From: Cryptomeria japonica
Taxonomy: Eukaryota > Streptophyta > Pinopsida > Cupressales > Cupressaceae
Assembly: GCF_030272615.1 (NCBI RefSeq)
Contig: NC_081412.1
Span: forward strand, 346,770,169 to 346,834,168
Length of the DNA: 64,000 bases
Direction: 5' to 3'
The position numbers and the translations under genes are program-made. Below are positions 11,558-22,052 of this stretch, one piece after another; positions within the stretch are counted from its first letter, which is position 1, and every line of letters begins with the position of its first letter. A model generated the notes under the pieces. That model searched no databases and was not told the origin of the DNA. It worked only from the letters and a program-made list of their open reading frames with translations.

Positions 11558-11736
11558 TTTCTCTTCTAGAGTCTGGTTGGCTTTGTTGGCTTTGTGGGGC
11601 ATTTACCGGTTTTGTTTGGTTTTTTGCTGGCTTTTCGATGGTCTGATCCTTTTTGTTTCTTGTCGCTTTATCTGATTAAGTTCTGCTTGTAAAGGGTTTT
11701 GGGGCCCCTTCAAAACCTATTTTTACCTTAATCAAA
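11558..11736 (+). other. LINE-A 3' untranslated tail
   Basis: T/G-rich tail (GGCTTTGTTGGCTTTGTGG and similar), then AAAGGGTTTTGGGGCCCCTT, CAAAACCTATTTTT and TTAATCAAAA. LINE-B (20340-20531) and LINE-D (38480-38707) share this ending. There is no long poly(A). A common 3' end across elements is what a LINE reverse transcriptase would recognise for priming (inference). Confidence 0.75.
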
Positions 11737-11748
11737 AACAAGTTATGA
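11737..11748. repeat. Target-site duplication, LINE-A right copy
   Basis: AACAAGTTATGA, identical to 4626-4637. Confidence 0.85.
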
Positions 11749-12194
11749 CCTACCAAATGAACATATGTCAAAATTATAGTTAAATCAACTTCAAAACTTA
11801 ATAAAATATAAAATATTGAAGATAATGTTATAAAACCAATTGCAAACATTATATATGGATGTTACAAAACTAAATTCAAAATAATCACATTCATATCTAT
11901 TTTAGAAAAAAAGTTATGCCATACCAAATGAGTATCACTCTTTAAAAATGTTGTTTTTCGTAAAAAACAAGTTTTCAAGGAAGATAGAAAAATGGAAACA
12001 AACTGATTCCAAAAATTTTCAAAAAATAATATTTAGAATCTACACACAAAATGTCACAAATCACTAGTTCACATCATCTACAAATTCCTTACGATTTAGC
12101 AATAATAGGTGTTCGAATGTGAAGTTTTTTTTGAAAATGAAAATTGTAGTGTCAAAGTTGGCAAAAAAGTGTAACCCACTATTTTGGTTCACCC
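11749..12194. other. No gene seen between LINE-A and copia-C
   Basis: AT-rich. It contains two related phrases (TTATGACCTACCAAATGA near 11743 and TTATGCCATACCAAATGA near 11914), so the pre-insertion site of LINE-A was itself part of a small diverged repeat. No coding signal. Confidence 0.45.
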
Positions 12195-12569
12195 TATGTC
12201 TTCACCTTCTTTCATCCTTAAGTTCTCATACCTGCCTTTAGAGGTCTCCATCTTAGCTAGTTTAGCTCTGTCATTTCCTTCATAGATGTTTTTCAATCTT
12301 TCCTAGACTTCATAAGTAGTATCTAATGCAACAACCTTCTCCAATTCAGTTTTAGATAGGGAACTTAAGATAGCATAACTTACTCATTCATTTTCTTCAT
12401 AGGCTTCAATCTCATTCAAGGTAGTAGGTCCATTTGTCGACTTCACATATTTAGTCTCCACAACTTTCCAAGTCTCGTAACTCAAAGAAATCAAATATCC
12501 TCTCATCTTCACTCTTCATAAACTATATTTGGATCCTTCACAAGTAGGAATAGCCAATTTATGTGCCAT
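12195..12569 (-). pseudogene. copia-C gag fragment
   Basis: On the minus strand from an ATG at 12569 the translation begins M-A-H-K-L-A-I-P-T-C-E-G and continues with S-Y-E-T-W-K-V-V-E-T-K-Y-V, then A-K-L-A-K-M-E-T-S and Y-E-N-L-R-M-K-E-G-E. This is the typical gag order of plant Ty1/copia elements (the 'YENLKMKEGE' segment). Stops interrupt it, for example after K-Y-S-L. Homology ends near 12195, so the rest of gag and all of pol are missing. The primer-binding site lies 42 bp upstream of the ATG in minus-strand terms. Confidence 0.75.
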
Positions 12570-12610
12570 TGGATCTCTTTGAGTGGTTAGTCTCACTTTC
12601 TAGGAACCAA

Positions 12611-12622
12611 ACTCTGATACCA
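12611..12622 (-). other. copia-C primer-binding site
   Basis: The minus strand reads TGGTATCAGAGT, one base from TGGTATCAGAGC, the plant copia site complementary to initiator tRNA-Met. The LTR follows a few bases away. Confidence 0.8.
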
Positions 12623-12627
12623 ATTCT

Positions 12628-12736
12628 TGAATATCCCAAACAAGTGAGAGAGGGGGTGAATCAGTTGTCAATTAATTTTTTTAACTTATTCCATAGAAAC
12701 AGATCTAGTAAACTAATTCTTAATTACTTAACCATT
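12628..12736 (-). repeat. copia-C 5' LTR, inner piece
   Basis: The LTR begins TGAATATCCC next to the primer site and has the box GAGAGAGGGGGTGAATCAG (12647-12665), shared by all copia LTRs here. It is interrupted at 12737 by LINE-B; the rest continues at 20548. Confidence 0.7.
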
Positions 12737-12752
12737 AACTAATATAAGCATG
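12737..12752. repeat. Target-site duplication, LINE-B left copy
   Basis: AACTAATATAAGCATG, identical to 20532-20547. The 16-bp repeat defines both ends of LINE-B. Confidence 0.9.
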
Positions 12753-12768
12753 TAAAGTGACAAAGAGC

Positions 12769-14391
12769 ATGGGTGGAGAGGAGCGACAAGTGGAGCGACG
12801 GGTGGGAAATTCAAATTTCAAACCTGGGGATGGCGGAATTCATGGGGATGGCGGTCTTTTTGTGGGTGGAGCTGGTAATCATGCTGGTCCCCAAGCTTCT
12901 CAGGGTACTGAGGGGGACAAGGCGACAGTCAAATCGATGGAAGATAAAGATTCCAAAACTAGGGACCCACATGATAGAGGTAAAGAAAAGAAATGGCCTG
13001 CTCTTTTTGGAGTGAGGCCTCTGGTGAAATCTGGTCTTTCAGAAGTTAAAAATCTCTCTGATCCGGCAACAGGGGTTTTTGCTATATCTGTTCTAGATAA
13101 GCTGGTTGATTTCACTGTGTCTGGCTTAGCTATGACCTTGGTTAGATGGTTTGCTGGTTTTAGACCTAACATTGATGTTGTAAGGAACTTTGTAAGGAGG
13201 AAATGGGTTCTCAAAGGTCAAGTGGATGTGGTGGCTTTGCCTAGGGGTTTTTTTCCTTTTCTTTTAATAATGAAGAAGATATGAATAAAGCGCTCTGTGA
13301 AGGGCTGTGGATGTTTGACAAGTCAACCTTGGCTTTACAGAAATGGGCTCCTAACCTCCCTTTGGATTCCTTTTTTGTGTTAGCACCTGTGTGGACGCAT
13401 CTCCCCGACCTTCCATTGGAGTTCCAGAATGAGGAGGTCTTTAAAGGGATTGTGGGATCATTTGGTGAACTTCTTTCGATCGACCCGATGACAACAACTA
13501 AATCAAGGTTGGTTTTTGCTCGTATTTGTGTTAATGTTAATCAAATGACGGATATGCCTCAATCTATTAAGATTCTAACTAAATTAGGGAAATGGACCCA
13601 AGTGATTGAATATGAATCTCTCTTGTTTGTTTGTTTTCATTGTAAAATGGGGTCATTGGGCAAAATCTTGCACGCTTAAGAAGGGTAAGATTGGAAAAAA
13701 TGATAGCAACTTGGAGCAAAAATGGCAAACGAAAGGGAAGAATGATGATCCACCTTCAGAGGTTGTCCTTGAGAAGGAAGTGACTGAGATGGAAAACAAG
13801 GAAAAGAAGGGTGTGAATAGTAACAATGAAAAATCAGTTTGTGCCTGTTCTAACATTCAAAAAGAAAGTAACAAGGAGGAAGAACATGGGAAAGAAGAAA
13901 AGGCTCAAAAATATGAATCAGAGGATCTGAAGGTTGGTCCTATCATCCAGGGTAGAGCTGATGAGTGTTCCTATGATGATGCTTCTGCTTCATCTAATAA
14001 TAAAGAAAATGAGGAAGACTTTAATGAAGCGTAGGACTGTAATATTTTGGATACTGAGCCTTTGTTGTTATTAACCAATGGAAGTCCTAAGCAGATTGGA
14101 AATATGATCCTAAACTCCCAATGCAAAACTCCTCCTAAAAGTTTGGAAACGGTGGCTCTTGAGGGAAATCTTAGGATTTTCGGTATTAAAGAAGGCAAGT
14201 CAAATAATGGAGGACCCAATGGAGGTATTTCAACTAGAAGCAAGAATAAGAAAGTGGCAGATGTTGGAAGTCACAACAAAAAGCAAGGGAGACCCTCTCT
14301 AAAGAATCAAAGGGAACATGAAAGTTGGAAGAACTGTGTTGATGGAACACAGAGCTCCATTGAGTTAGCCTTATCCCCGATTAAAGTATGA
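12769..14391 (+). pseudogene. LINE-B ORF1 (DUF4283-like and CCHC zinc-knuckle protein)
   Basis: Nucleic-acid-binding ORF1 protein. I start at the ATG at 12769 (M-G-G-E-E-R-Q). The first 80 residues are Gly/Asp/Lys-rich and probably disordered. A DUF4283-like domain follows (V-V-R-N-F-V-R-R-K-W, then L-W-M-F-D-K-S-T-L-A-L-Q-K-W and P-L-E-F-Q-N-E-E-V-F), spanning about 13150-13560. The CCHC knuckle is at about 13625-13672 (C-F-H-C...G-H-W-A-K-S-C). A Lys/Glu/Asn-rich tail ends S-P-I-K-V before TGA 14389-14391. Two frameshifts: one near a T-run at about 13250-13270, one inside the knuckle near 13645 (apparent 2-bp loss relative to LINE-A). One TAG lies near 14034. Confidence 0.88.
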
Positions 14392-17300
14392 AGATAATTT
14401 CATGGAATATTAGAGGGTTGAATGCCCCCCATAAGTAGGATGTGTTGCGTAATATTGTAAGAGATCATAAACCGGATGTAGTCCTTATTCAGGAAACTAA
14501 GATGTGTAAGGATAAAGTGGAAAGGATTAGAATATTCAAAAGTAATGGGGTAATTGGAACAAGTTCGGAGGGTGCCTCTGGAGGTACAACTATCTTTTGG
14601 AATTAGAATACTATTATAGGTAAGGAAATTGCTTCAGGGGTCAATAGGACCTCAGTCTTGCTTGAGCACATTAAGGATAACTTTGTGTGGGTTATCACTA
14701 ATGTCTATGTGCCTAATTCTAAAGCTAGAAGAACTAAATTTTGGAGGAGCTTGGCTAAAGATAGATTAAGTTTTGCTAATAAAACCTGGATGATTATGGG
14801 AGATTTCAATACCCCTTTAAAAGAGGATGAAAATATGGGAGGCCTCCCTTTTCAGCTGGAGGGAAGACAAGATCTTATGGATTTTATTAATGATCAAGCT
14901 TTGATGGATGTGGATCTCCAAGGGATTAATTACACTTGGACCAATCGAAGAATTGGTTCTGATCTTATTCAAGTCAGGTTGGATAGATCCTTGATTTGTC
15001 CTGATTGGCTTTCTAAGTATAATTGTTCTTTGGCGTCAATCATTAAGATTGGTTCTGATCATTACCTTATTTCTTTCACTGCCAATTCAACTTCTGCAAA
15101 GCGAAATTTTCCTTTTAGATTTGGAAAAGCTTGGTTATCCCACCCGTCTTTGGAAGTCTGTGTTGCTGAATGGTGGAATTCAAAGATTGAGGGAACGACC
15201 TTATTCAGAGTTGCCAAAAATCTTAATATCATAAAAGCCAAAGTTAAAATCTGGAACAAAGAGACTTTTGGAGATATCTTTAAAAGTAAAGCTCAAATTA
15301 AGACTGATATTAAAGAAGTTCAAGATAAAATCCAAGAGGAAGGGCTTTCTGAGGATTTGAGAAATGTTGAAAATGGGTTGCTGTCTAAATACCATGAAAT
15401 TATCTCTAATGAAGAAACTTTTTGGAGACAAAGATCAAGAGCTTTGTATTTGAAGGAAGGTGATAAAAATACCCGGTTTTTCCACATGACTGCTCTTAAG
15501 CATAGGGCGGCCAACAAGATCTCCAAGTTATCCTGCAATAGGGGGATTTTATCGGATGAAAATGAAATAAGAAATGAAGCTATGGATTTTTTTAGCAATC
15601 TGTTGGGAGGGGTGGACGTTCTAGATAGCAGAAATCAAGACCTTATTGCTCAAGCAATCCCTCCAATTTTAAATGAGGATGACAACAAAAATCTCTCTCG
15701 GATCCCTTCAAATCAGGAAATCAAAAAGGTTGTGTTTTCCTTTCTTGGAGATATGTCTCCTGGTCTAAATGGATTCCCTATGTTCTTTTTCCAAAACTTT
15801 TGGCATATTGTGGAGATTGATATTTGTAATGGAGTTAAAGAATTCTTTGGTTCAAGGCGACTTCTAAAAGAACTCAATGCTACCTTTATCGTTCTTATTC
15901 CTAAGATCTCTGGAGCTGACTCTCTCAATAAGTTCAGACCTATCAGTCTCTGTAATTCTGTTTACAAGATTATATCTAAGGTTCTTACTTCTAGAATGCT
16001 GGATATTCTCCCCCGCATTATTTCAGCTCAGCAGAACGGTTTTGTCCCTAGTAGACAGATTCTCGATTCTATCATTTCTGTTCATGAAAATATTCATTCT
16101 TTAACTGCTGCTAAAAAATAGGGCTTTTTTCTTATGCTGGACATGTCTAAGGCCTATGATAGAGTGAATTGGCAATTCCTTTTCAGAATTATGAAAACTT
16201 TTGGGTTTGGGGAAAAGGTGATTCAACTTTGTTCTTAGTTGACTTGAACTTCTACCTCTCCAGTTATTATTAATGGATCCCTTTCCAGTTTCTTCAAAAG
16301 TTCTAGAGGCCTAAGACAGGGGGATCCCATCTCTCCTATCTTGTTTACTATTCTGGCTGAAAGTTTGGGTAGATTTATTATGAGAAATGTGGAAGAAGGG
16401 AAACTCAAAGGCCTTAAACCTTCATCTTCCAACATAACCTATACTCATGAACAATTTGTTGATGATTCAATCACTATGGGAGAAGCTACCATTAGGGAGG
16501 CAAGAAACATGAAGAGTGTTATGGATTCTTATGAAGCTGCTTCTGGTCAAAAAATAAATTGGGATAAGAGTTCTTTGTTCTTCATCAATACCCCTGTGGA
16601 TAGACAAAGAAGGATCAAAAGAATCCTTGGATGCAAAATTGTTGAGTTTCCTTCAACCTATCTAGGTCTCCCTCTATGCTTAAAGCCTTCAGAGAATTTC
16701 TGGATGAAGCTGGTTGATAGATTCAATTCCAAACTGGCTGGATGGAAAGGAGCTCTCATTAGCCAAGTGGGTAAGGTGACGTTGCTTAAAGCTACCCTTC
16801 AAAATTTTCCTATCTATGTCCTTAGTCTGTTCAAAATCCCCAGAAAGTTTGCGGAGGCAATTGAAAGAATTCAAAAAAAATTGTTATGGTCGGGAGTGGA
16901 AGATAAAAATAGAATCCCCCTTATTGCACGGAATAATATTTGTACTCCTAAGGCTTTTGGGGGTTTGGGGTTAAGAAACATTATAACTATGAATAATGCC
17001 TTGTTAGCTAAACAAATTTGGAGAATGAAAGGGGAGGAAAGAGAATGGAATTTAATTTGGAAAAAGAAATACCTTTACATGCAACCATCTGAGGAAGAAT
17101 TTATGGAAAATTCATTTTTGTGGAAGGCTCTGCAATTTGGAATGCAGTTCAAATGAGTAAAGCTTGGGTAGCAGTTGGAAGAAAGTGGAAATTGGGGAAT
17201 GGGAGAATTATTAGAATATGGGAGGATAGATGGCTTATGGATAAACCGCTAGAGGAAATCTCCATCCTTAAGGAATAGAAAGACTGGTTCAAAAGTAGGT

Positions 17301-18561
17301 ATGGAGTCTTTGTTAGAGACTATTGGAGAAATGGGAAGTGGATTGAGTTCAACCAGCTTTGTCGGGGATTAAATTTTTTAGAGATCTTGCTTTCTTCTAA
17401 AATTTTTATGGACAATTCTGAGGATTTTTTGATTTGGAGGGAAACTTTGGATGGGAAATATTCTGTGTCTTCAGTAGTGTCTATCCAAAACAAAGTTCCG
17501 GAAGAGATCCCTTTGTGGGCTAAAGTGTGGATAAAGAAGTTGACGCCCAAAATTAATATCTTCTTTTGGATTTTTATCCAAAATAAGGTGCTAACTCTTG
17601 ATAATATCCATAAGCATGGATTTATTTTTCCTAACAGGTGTTCTCTTTGCTGCAGGGAGGAGGAGTCTGCTTGTCATATCCTCTACCATTGTATTTTCAG
17701 TCAGGAAATTTGGAATATTATTTTTAGTCGGTGGAAGTTGAGCTGGGTTTTCCTGAACTCTCTGGAAGAGTTTTGGCAGCAATGGTACTGCCCTAGTTCC
17801 AATTCTAAGAATGTTGAGCTTTGGAAACTTACTCTCCCTAATGTCATATGGAAAATTTGGAAGGAGAGCAACAACATGATTTTTAGGGATAAAAGTGTGA
17901 ACCCTGAAGTGGTGGTGGATAAAATATATAGAGGGATCTTTGAATGTTTAAATGGAACTGATAATGGTTTAGCTGCTAAAGAAGACTTTAATGAAAGATG
18001 GAACCTCTCCAATAACAGAATCAGTAAGGATAAGGGTAGGGATGGTCTTGTCTGGTGCTTTCCTTCTTAGGGATGGATTAAGGCCAACTTTGATGGGGCT
18101 TCTAAGGGGAACTCAGGGAAAGCTGTTTATAGGGGCATTGTTAGGAATTTTGCTGGAAGTTGCCTTGTGGCGGTTGCTGGCCCTTTGGGTAACCAAACTA
18201 GTCATTATGCTGAAGCCTGAGCGACTTTGAATACTTTGATTATAGCTAAAAATCTTAATCATGATAATCTATGGTTGGAGGGAGACTCACTTAACATTAT
18301 TAAATGCCTCAAGGGAGAAATTGAGCCTTCATGGACTATAGAAAATATTATTTTTAAAGCTAGAGAAATTATTTCTAGCTTTAAATCTATTATCATTGAA
18401 CATGCCTTTAGAGAAAAAATGCTGTAGCGGATGGTCTAGCAAACCTTGGCATAATTTACGAAGCTCAAAGTATATGGAATGGGGAAGTTAATATTGATTT
18501 TAATATTAAAGAACTCATCAGAAAGGACAGATTTATGGGGAAAGATGGATTGCACGATTAA
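14388..18561 (+). pseudogene. LINE-B ORF2: endonuclease-reverse transcriptase-RNase H polyprotein
   Basis: Starts with the ATG overlapping the ORF1 stop: M-K-I-I-S-W-N-I-R-G-L-N. Endonuclease motifs Q-E-T-K, G-D-F-N-T-P and S-D-H are present. RT has L-D-M-S-K-A-Y-D-R-V-N-W near 16137, R-Q-G-D-P-I-S near 16315, and Q-F-V-D-D-S near 16455. The zf-RVT region has R-C-S-L-C-C...C-H-I-L-Y-H-C (17636-17693). RNase H starts W-I-K-A-N-F-D-G-A-S near 18073. Stops include TAG near 14434 and 14605, 16119-16121, two near 16237-16246, near 17277, 18068-18070, and TGA near 18218. One frameshift is near 17120, and a 1-bp loss in an A-run near 18413 breaks the end of RNase H. The central open frame 14658-16121 holds 487 codons. 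Confidence 0.93.
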
Positions 18562-18752
18562 TCATGAAAGTTTTAATGAGTAATCTTCAAATTTTTAGAA
18601 AGGTGATGATGACATGTCAGAAGGGCAGAGTCCTAATCAATAATATTAATTTTCTGCACAGTTTGTGGGTATGCATTTTCAAAAAATTGAGTGTCATTTG
18701 GAAGAAAGCTCTGAAGTTGCAGAAGAAGAGAAATTGTAAAACAAAATCTAAA

Positions 18753-20339
18753 ATGGGGGGGATCTAAGAAGAGAGGAACCTGATAATATTTCCAGATGGC
18801 AGGAGATGCCTAAGGTTTGGACAAAGATGGAGAAAGAATTCATGACGAATTTCATGGAAAAGTTGGTCGACTATGATAAAGGCAGAGTTAACCTAGCGGT
18901 CACCAAAGTTACTAAAAATTGGATAAATGGCTCCTTCAAAATTCATGGTGTTAGGTTTAAGTTGGATGCGGACCTCATTGCGACGGTCACAGGTATGCCC
19001 CATTCTGGTCTTAACTTCTTTAGAGACCTGAAAGTGTCTAATAATGCAGTTAAGCTTTTTCCGCGTAAAGAGAAGGAAAGATCAAAACTAGGAAAAGCCA
19101 CCGGGGGGGTATTATGATGCTTCCAATATTAAGAAAATTTGGGTCTATGTGCTTAATGCAATTATGGAATATATTACTGTGGAGGGTCATTTTACCAGGG
19201 TCCACACATACCATTTTGTGCTTTTAAATCATTTTAGACATGAGAAGAGGATTTATCTACCCTATTACCTCTTTAGGTATCTGTCGCAGTCTCTGAATAA
19301 GCATAGCAAGGACCCTTCTTCGCCTATGCTTCATTATAGCCTTATTTTGATCATTTATGAGCATTGCAAGATTCTTTCTATCCAGGAAAACAAGAGATTG
19401 TCGGTGTCGCCGGGGAAAGGAAAGAGGAAGATGGAGGAAGGTGGGCCTAGCAAGGATCAGTTGACATAGAGCAAAAAGGGCAAAAAAGCCACTGTGGAGA
19501 AAATTCAAGAGGACAAGGGTAATCAAAAGGATGTAGAGATTGATTCAGAGGACATGGGAAAAGAGGGAAGTGAGATGGAGACTGATGAGTCTGAAGGAGA
19601 GGAGATCTGGAAAGAAGAGGAAGTGGGGGAAGAGGAAGGAGGAGCCGAGGATGTTTCTTATTAGAATAGCCCTACCCACAGTGTGAGTATAGGTAATGTT
19701 AACAACCAACCAATGGAGGAGTAGGACAATAAGATTAATGAGGAAAGGGAAATGGAAACTGAGTTGGATAAGGACAAGGAGAAATCGATCAGGGATCAGG
19801 ATAAAGCTGGAGAGGGGATTATTCTGGATAAACTCAAAAACCAGTCTGAGGCTCGAATGGATTTTGACAGGTGGGTTTATGAAGGAATCAAGAATCTGGA
19901 AAAAAATGATAAGCAGTAGGAAGAGAAGGGAAAGAAAGCTGAAATGAACTAGGAGCAGTGGAAAAAGGGTATGGAGGAAAAAGTGGAGAAGGTGGAAGCT
20001 CAGATTAGTAAACTGGAGGAAGGAAAAACAGCTATGAAAAACTTTTTGGTAATGATTTCGAATATCCTTACCTCTGTGACTAAGAATTTAGAGGAAATTA
20101 CCAAGTTCCTTGATGGCTCCAGCACCTCCAAACCTATTATGGACCTAGATATTGATGAGGATGCAATTGAGGCAGGGACAATGGAAAGTGCTCCTGGTGG
20201 TGCGACAAAAAGAACAAGGGCGAGCATGAAAAAAACTGCTTTGGCCTCTTCCAAGGATATCCCTATTCTTAGGGATAATATTAAAGATTTGCAAGGGATT
20301 AGCAGAAATTTGGATAATGCCCTTAAAAAAATTAAGTAA
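18753..20339 (+). pseudogene. LINE-B ORF3: homologue of LINE-A ORF3
   Basis: Same position and architecture as LINE-A ORF3. The likely original ATG at 18753 is out of frame by one base in a G-run (ATG followed by six G, where LINE-A reads ATGGGAGGAG). From 18762 on the frame gives G-D-L-R-R-E-E-P-D-N. A second G-run at about 19105 has one extra base. Between them lies M-P-K-V-W-T-K-M-E-K and N-G-S-F-K-I-H-G-V-R-F-K-L; after it N-A-I-M-E-Y-I-T-V-E-G-H, then H-T-Y-H-F-V-L-L-N-H-F. The C-terminal half is acidic/basic, then coiled coil, ending N-A-L-K-K-I-K. Five internal stops in the tail are all TAG (near 19467, 19662, 19723, 19917, 19950). Function unknown. Confidence 0.8.
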
Positions 20340-20531
20340 TTTGTCTTTTGTCTTTTTTCTGTTATGGTTGGACGTTGTTGGTTTTGTTGGGCTTTTATGC
20401 TAATTTTTGCCCAGAACTGTGCTGGTTTTTTGGTAGAATGTCTTTTCTTGTTTCTTAATGCTATTATCTTTTAAGGATCTTTTGTAAAGGGTTTCAGGAT
20501 CCCTTCAAAACCTATTTTTCCCTTAATCAAA

Positions 20532-20547
20532 AACTAATATAAGCATG
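20532..20547. repeat. Target-site duplication, LINE-B right copy
   Basis: AACTAATATAAGCATG, identical to 12737-12752. Confidence 0.9.
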
Positions 20548-21560
20548 AGAGAGCACACACATGAAACATACACATGAAACACCATATTTGACATGGAAAA
20601 CCTAAGAGGTGAAAAACCACGGAGAATTTGAATTATCAAGAATAAAACACTTATTAGGGTGACACCGGTTAAGGTGATTTTTAAAAAGAGTGGCTCATTG
20701 CCATAATGCTCACTATAGGTGGGCTCATTGCATGACTAAAACTGCTAGAAAAGGGCTCACTTCCTAGAAGAAGAAGAAAGAAAAAGAAGGAATTCACCAC
20801 TGTAGCACAACTAACACTAAGCTACAATGTCAGAAGAGACCTTTGGTTCATTGCCTCCGATACCTTACATCATCAGTACACTACCACACTGCTCAACCAC
20901 AAGTTCACATGACCACACACAAATTTTCACCAACAGGAGATAGATCTTCCTTTTTCAATCCACTTGCTTCATTCATAATTCTTGATTACAATCATCCTTT
21001 ATTTATACTAATCTCTTGAATGAGGAGTCTCCCAAGTCGGCCAAAGAATTTACTAGAGAATAATTTGAAATAGGTCTACACTAAACATTCCTGCAGTGGA
21101 AAGGAATGAGATGTGGACCACACCACAATGCACTTCATCAACCAAAATAACACATTATCTATACGCCACAATCACTGGAGCAAAACCATGACATTCAAGG
21201 TCGACCAGACCCTGAATGAACATATCTGCAACCACATCATCATCATGTCCCAAATCACAATAACAAAGATAGAGACATAGACAACATAAATCCAAAATAT
21301 CATCATCAAAATCAGAAATGCAGAGAAATGCGAATCACTACAAACACTATCGAACACCATCATCACTGTATACACTTCCGGAGCACAACTTCTGGAGCAC
21401 AACTTCCGGAGCACTAAATCATAAGTATGACATCCCAAGGCAACATCCAATAACATCCCAAAACCTCATGACTGCAACTGTAACATATCATAAGTGCAGA
21501 GCACAAACCAATCACTGAAATAGAGAATCAATATGTTGACATCAATGACAACCATACTGA
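20548..21560 (-). repeat. copia-C 5' LTR, outer piece
   Basis: Continuation of the LTR interrupted at 12736. It carries the copia LTR phrase ACATGGAAAACCTAAGAGG...GAAAAACCACGG at 20591-20622, seen in every copia LTR here. Near its end is GACATCAATGACAACCA (about 21539), a phrase also found near the outer ends of the LTRs of copia-A, -B and -D. The outer boundary is uncertain by some tens of bases. Confidence 0.65.
21374..21417. repeat. Three tandem copies of a 15-16-bp unit
   Basis: ACTTCCGGAGCACA / ACTTCTGGAGCACA / ACTTCCGGAGCACT occur head to tail inside the copia-C LTR. Confidence 0.8.
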
Positions 21561-21589
21561 CACACCATCAACTTCACATTTGCAATAAG

Positions 21590-22052
21590 CTTTAGCCCCT
21601 TTTTTCTAGTTATTTCTGTTTCAGGTGTCAATCTTTTTGATAATGTAATCTTTTTGGCCTAATTTTTTGGTGTAGCCAATAAATATATATACGAGTGTCT
21701 TTAAATGGCATACAAGCCCTATGAATGAAATTGATGTATAGTTGTAGTTAGGGTAGATTTATGGGGTGGTTTAGGTGGGTTTTTTTATGACTTAGTTAAT
21801 GGTAGTTTTTGTCCTTTTTTGTTCACAGTAGGGTTGGTGTTAATTTTTTGGTACAGACAATTGTTAAAAGTGGTATCAATTTCTATAAATGTACATTGGC
21901 AATGGGTGAAGCCCGTTGTAGGGGTATGCGGTAATGTCTAGTCTAGGTGGGTGGTATTTTTTGAAGTATTTTAAAAACTTCTATTATAGCTATGTAAAAT
22001 TGTTTTTATATTTCAATAAACATAATCCTTATTACCAACCGAAAAAAAAAGT
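21590..22052 (+). mobile_element. 3' tail of another LINE (5'-truncated)
   Basis: T/G-rich sequence with no ORF that ends in AATAAACATAATCC, then ACCAACCGAAAAAAAAA. The T-rich untranslated region, the AATAAA-like signal and the short terminal A-run fit a heavily 5'-truncated non-LTR element. It follows directly on the copia-C LTR end. No target-site duplication could be confirmed. Its ending is unlike that of LINE-A/B, so it is a different family. Confidence 0.4.

Larger units (their letters stand above)
4638..11736 (+). mobile_element. LINE-A: 5'-truncated non-LTR retrotransposon with three ORFs
   Basis: A 7.1-kb LINE flanked by a 12-bp target-site duplication. It contains ORF1 (nucleic-acid-binding, DUF4283-like plus CCHC knuckle), ORF2 (endonuclease, reverse transcriptase, zinc-binding region, RNase H), an extra ORF3, and a 3' tail ending TTAATCAAAA. 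Compared with LINE-B it lacks about the first 590 bp, so it is 5'-truncated inside ORF1. Each ORF stays essentially in one frame and is broken only by point stops, so decay is moderate. The 3' tail segment AGGGTTTTGGGGCCCCTTC is shared in diverged form with LINE-B and with the fragment ending at 38707. Confidence 0.92.
12753..20531 (+). mobile_element. LINE-B: apparently full-length LINE with three ORFs, inside a copia LTR
   Basis: A 7.8-kb LINE bounded by a 16-bp target-site duplication. The first possible ORF1 ATG is only 16 bp from the 5' end (12769), so the 5' untranslated region is almost absent or slightly truncated. The order is the same as in LINE-A: ORF1, ORF2 starting in an ATGA overlap, ORF3, common 3' tail. 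It is diverged from LINE-A at many silent sites, so the two are separate lineages rather than a recent duplication. It is broken by a few frameshifts and stops. Confidence 0.93.

Noticed and set aside
21172-21456. Hydrophobic 94-codon minus-strand frame
   Set aside because: It lies within the copia-C LTR; chance frame through repeated CATCATC/ATGATG text.
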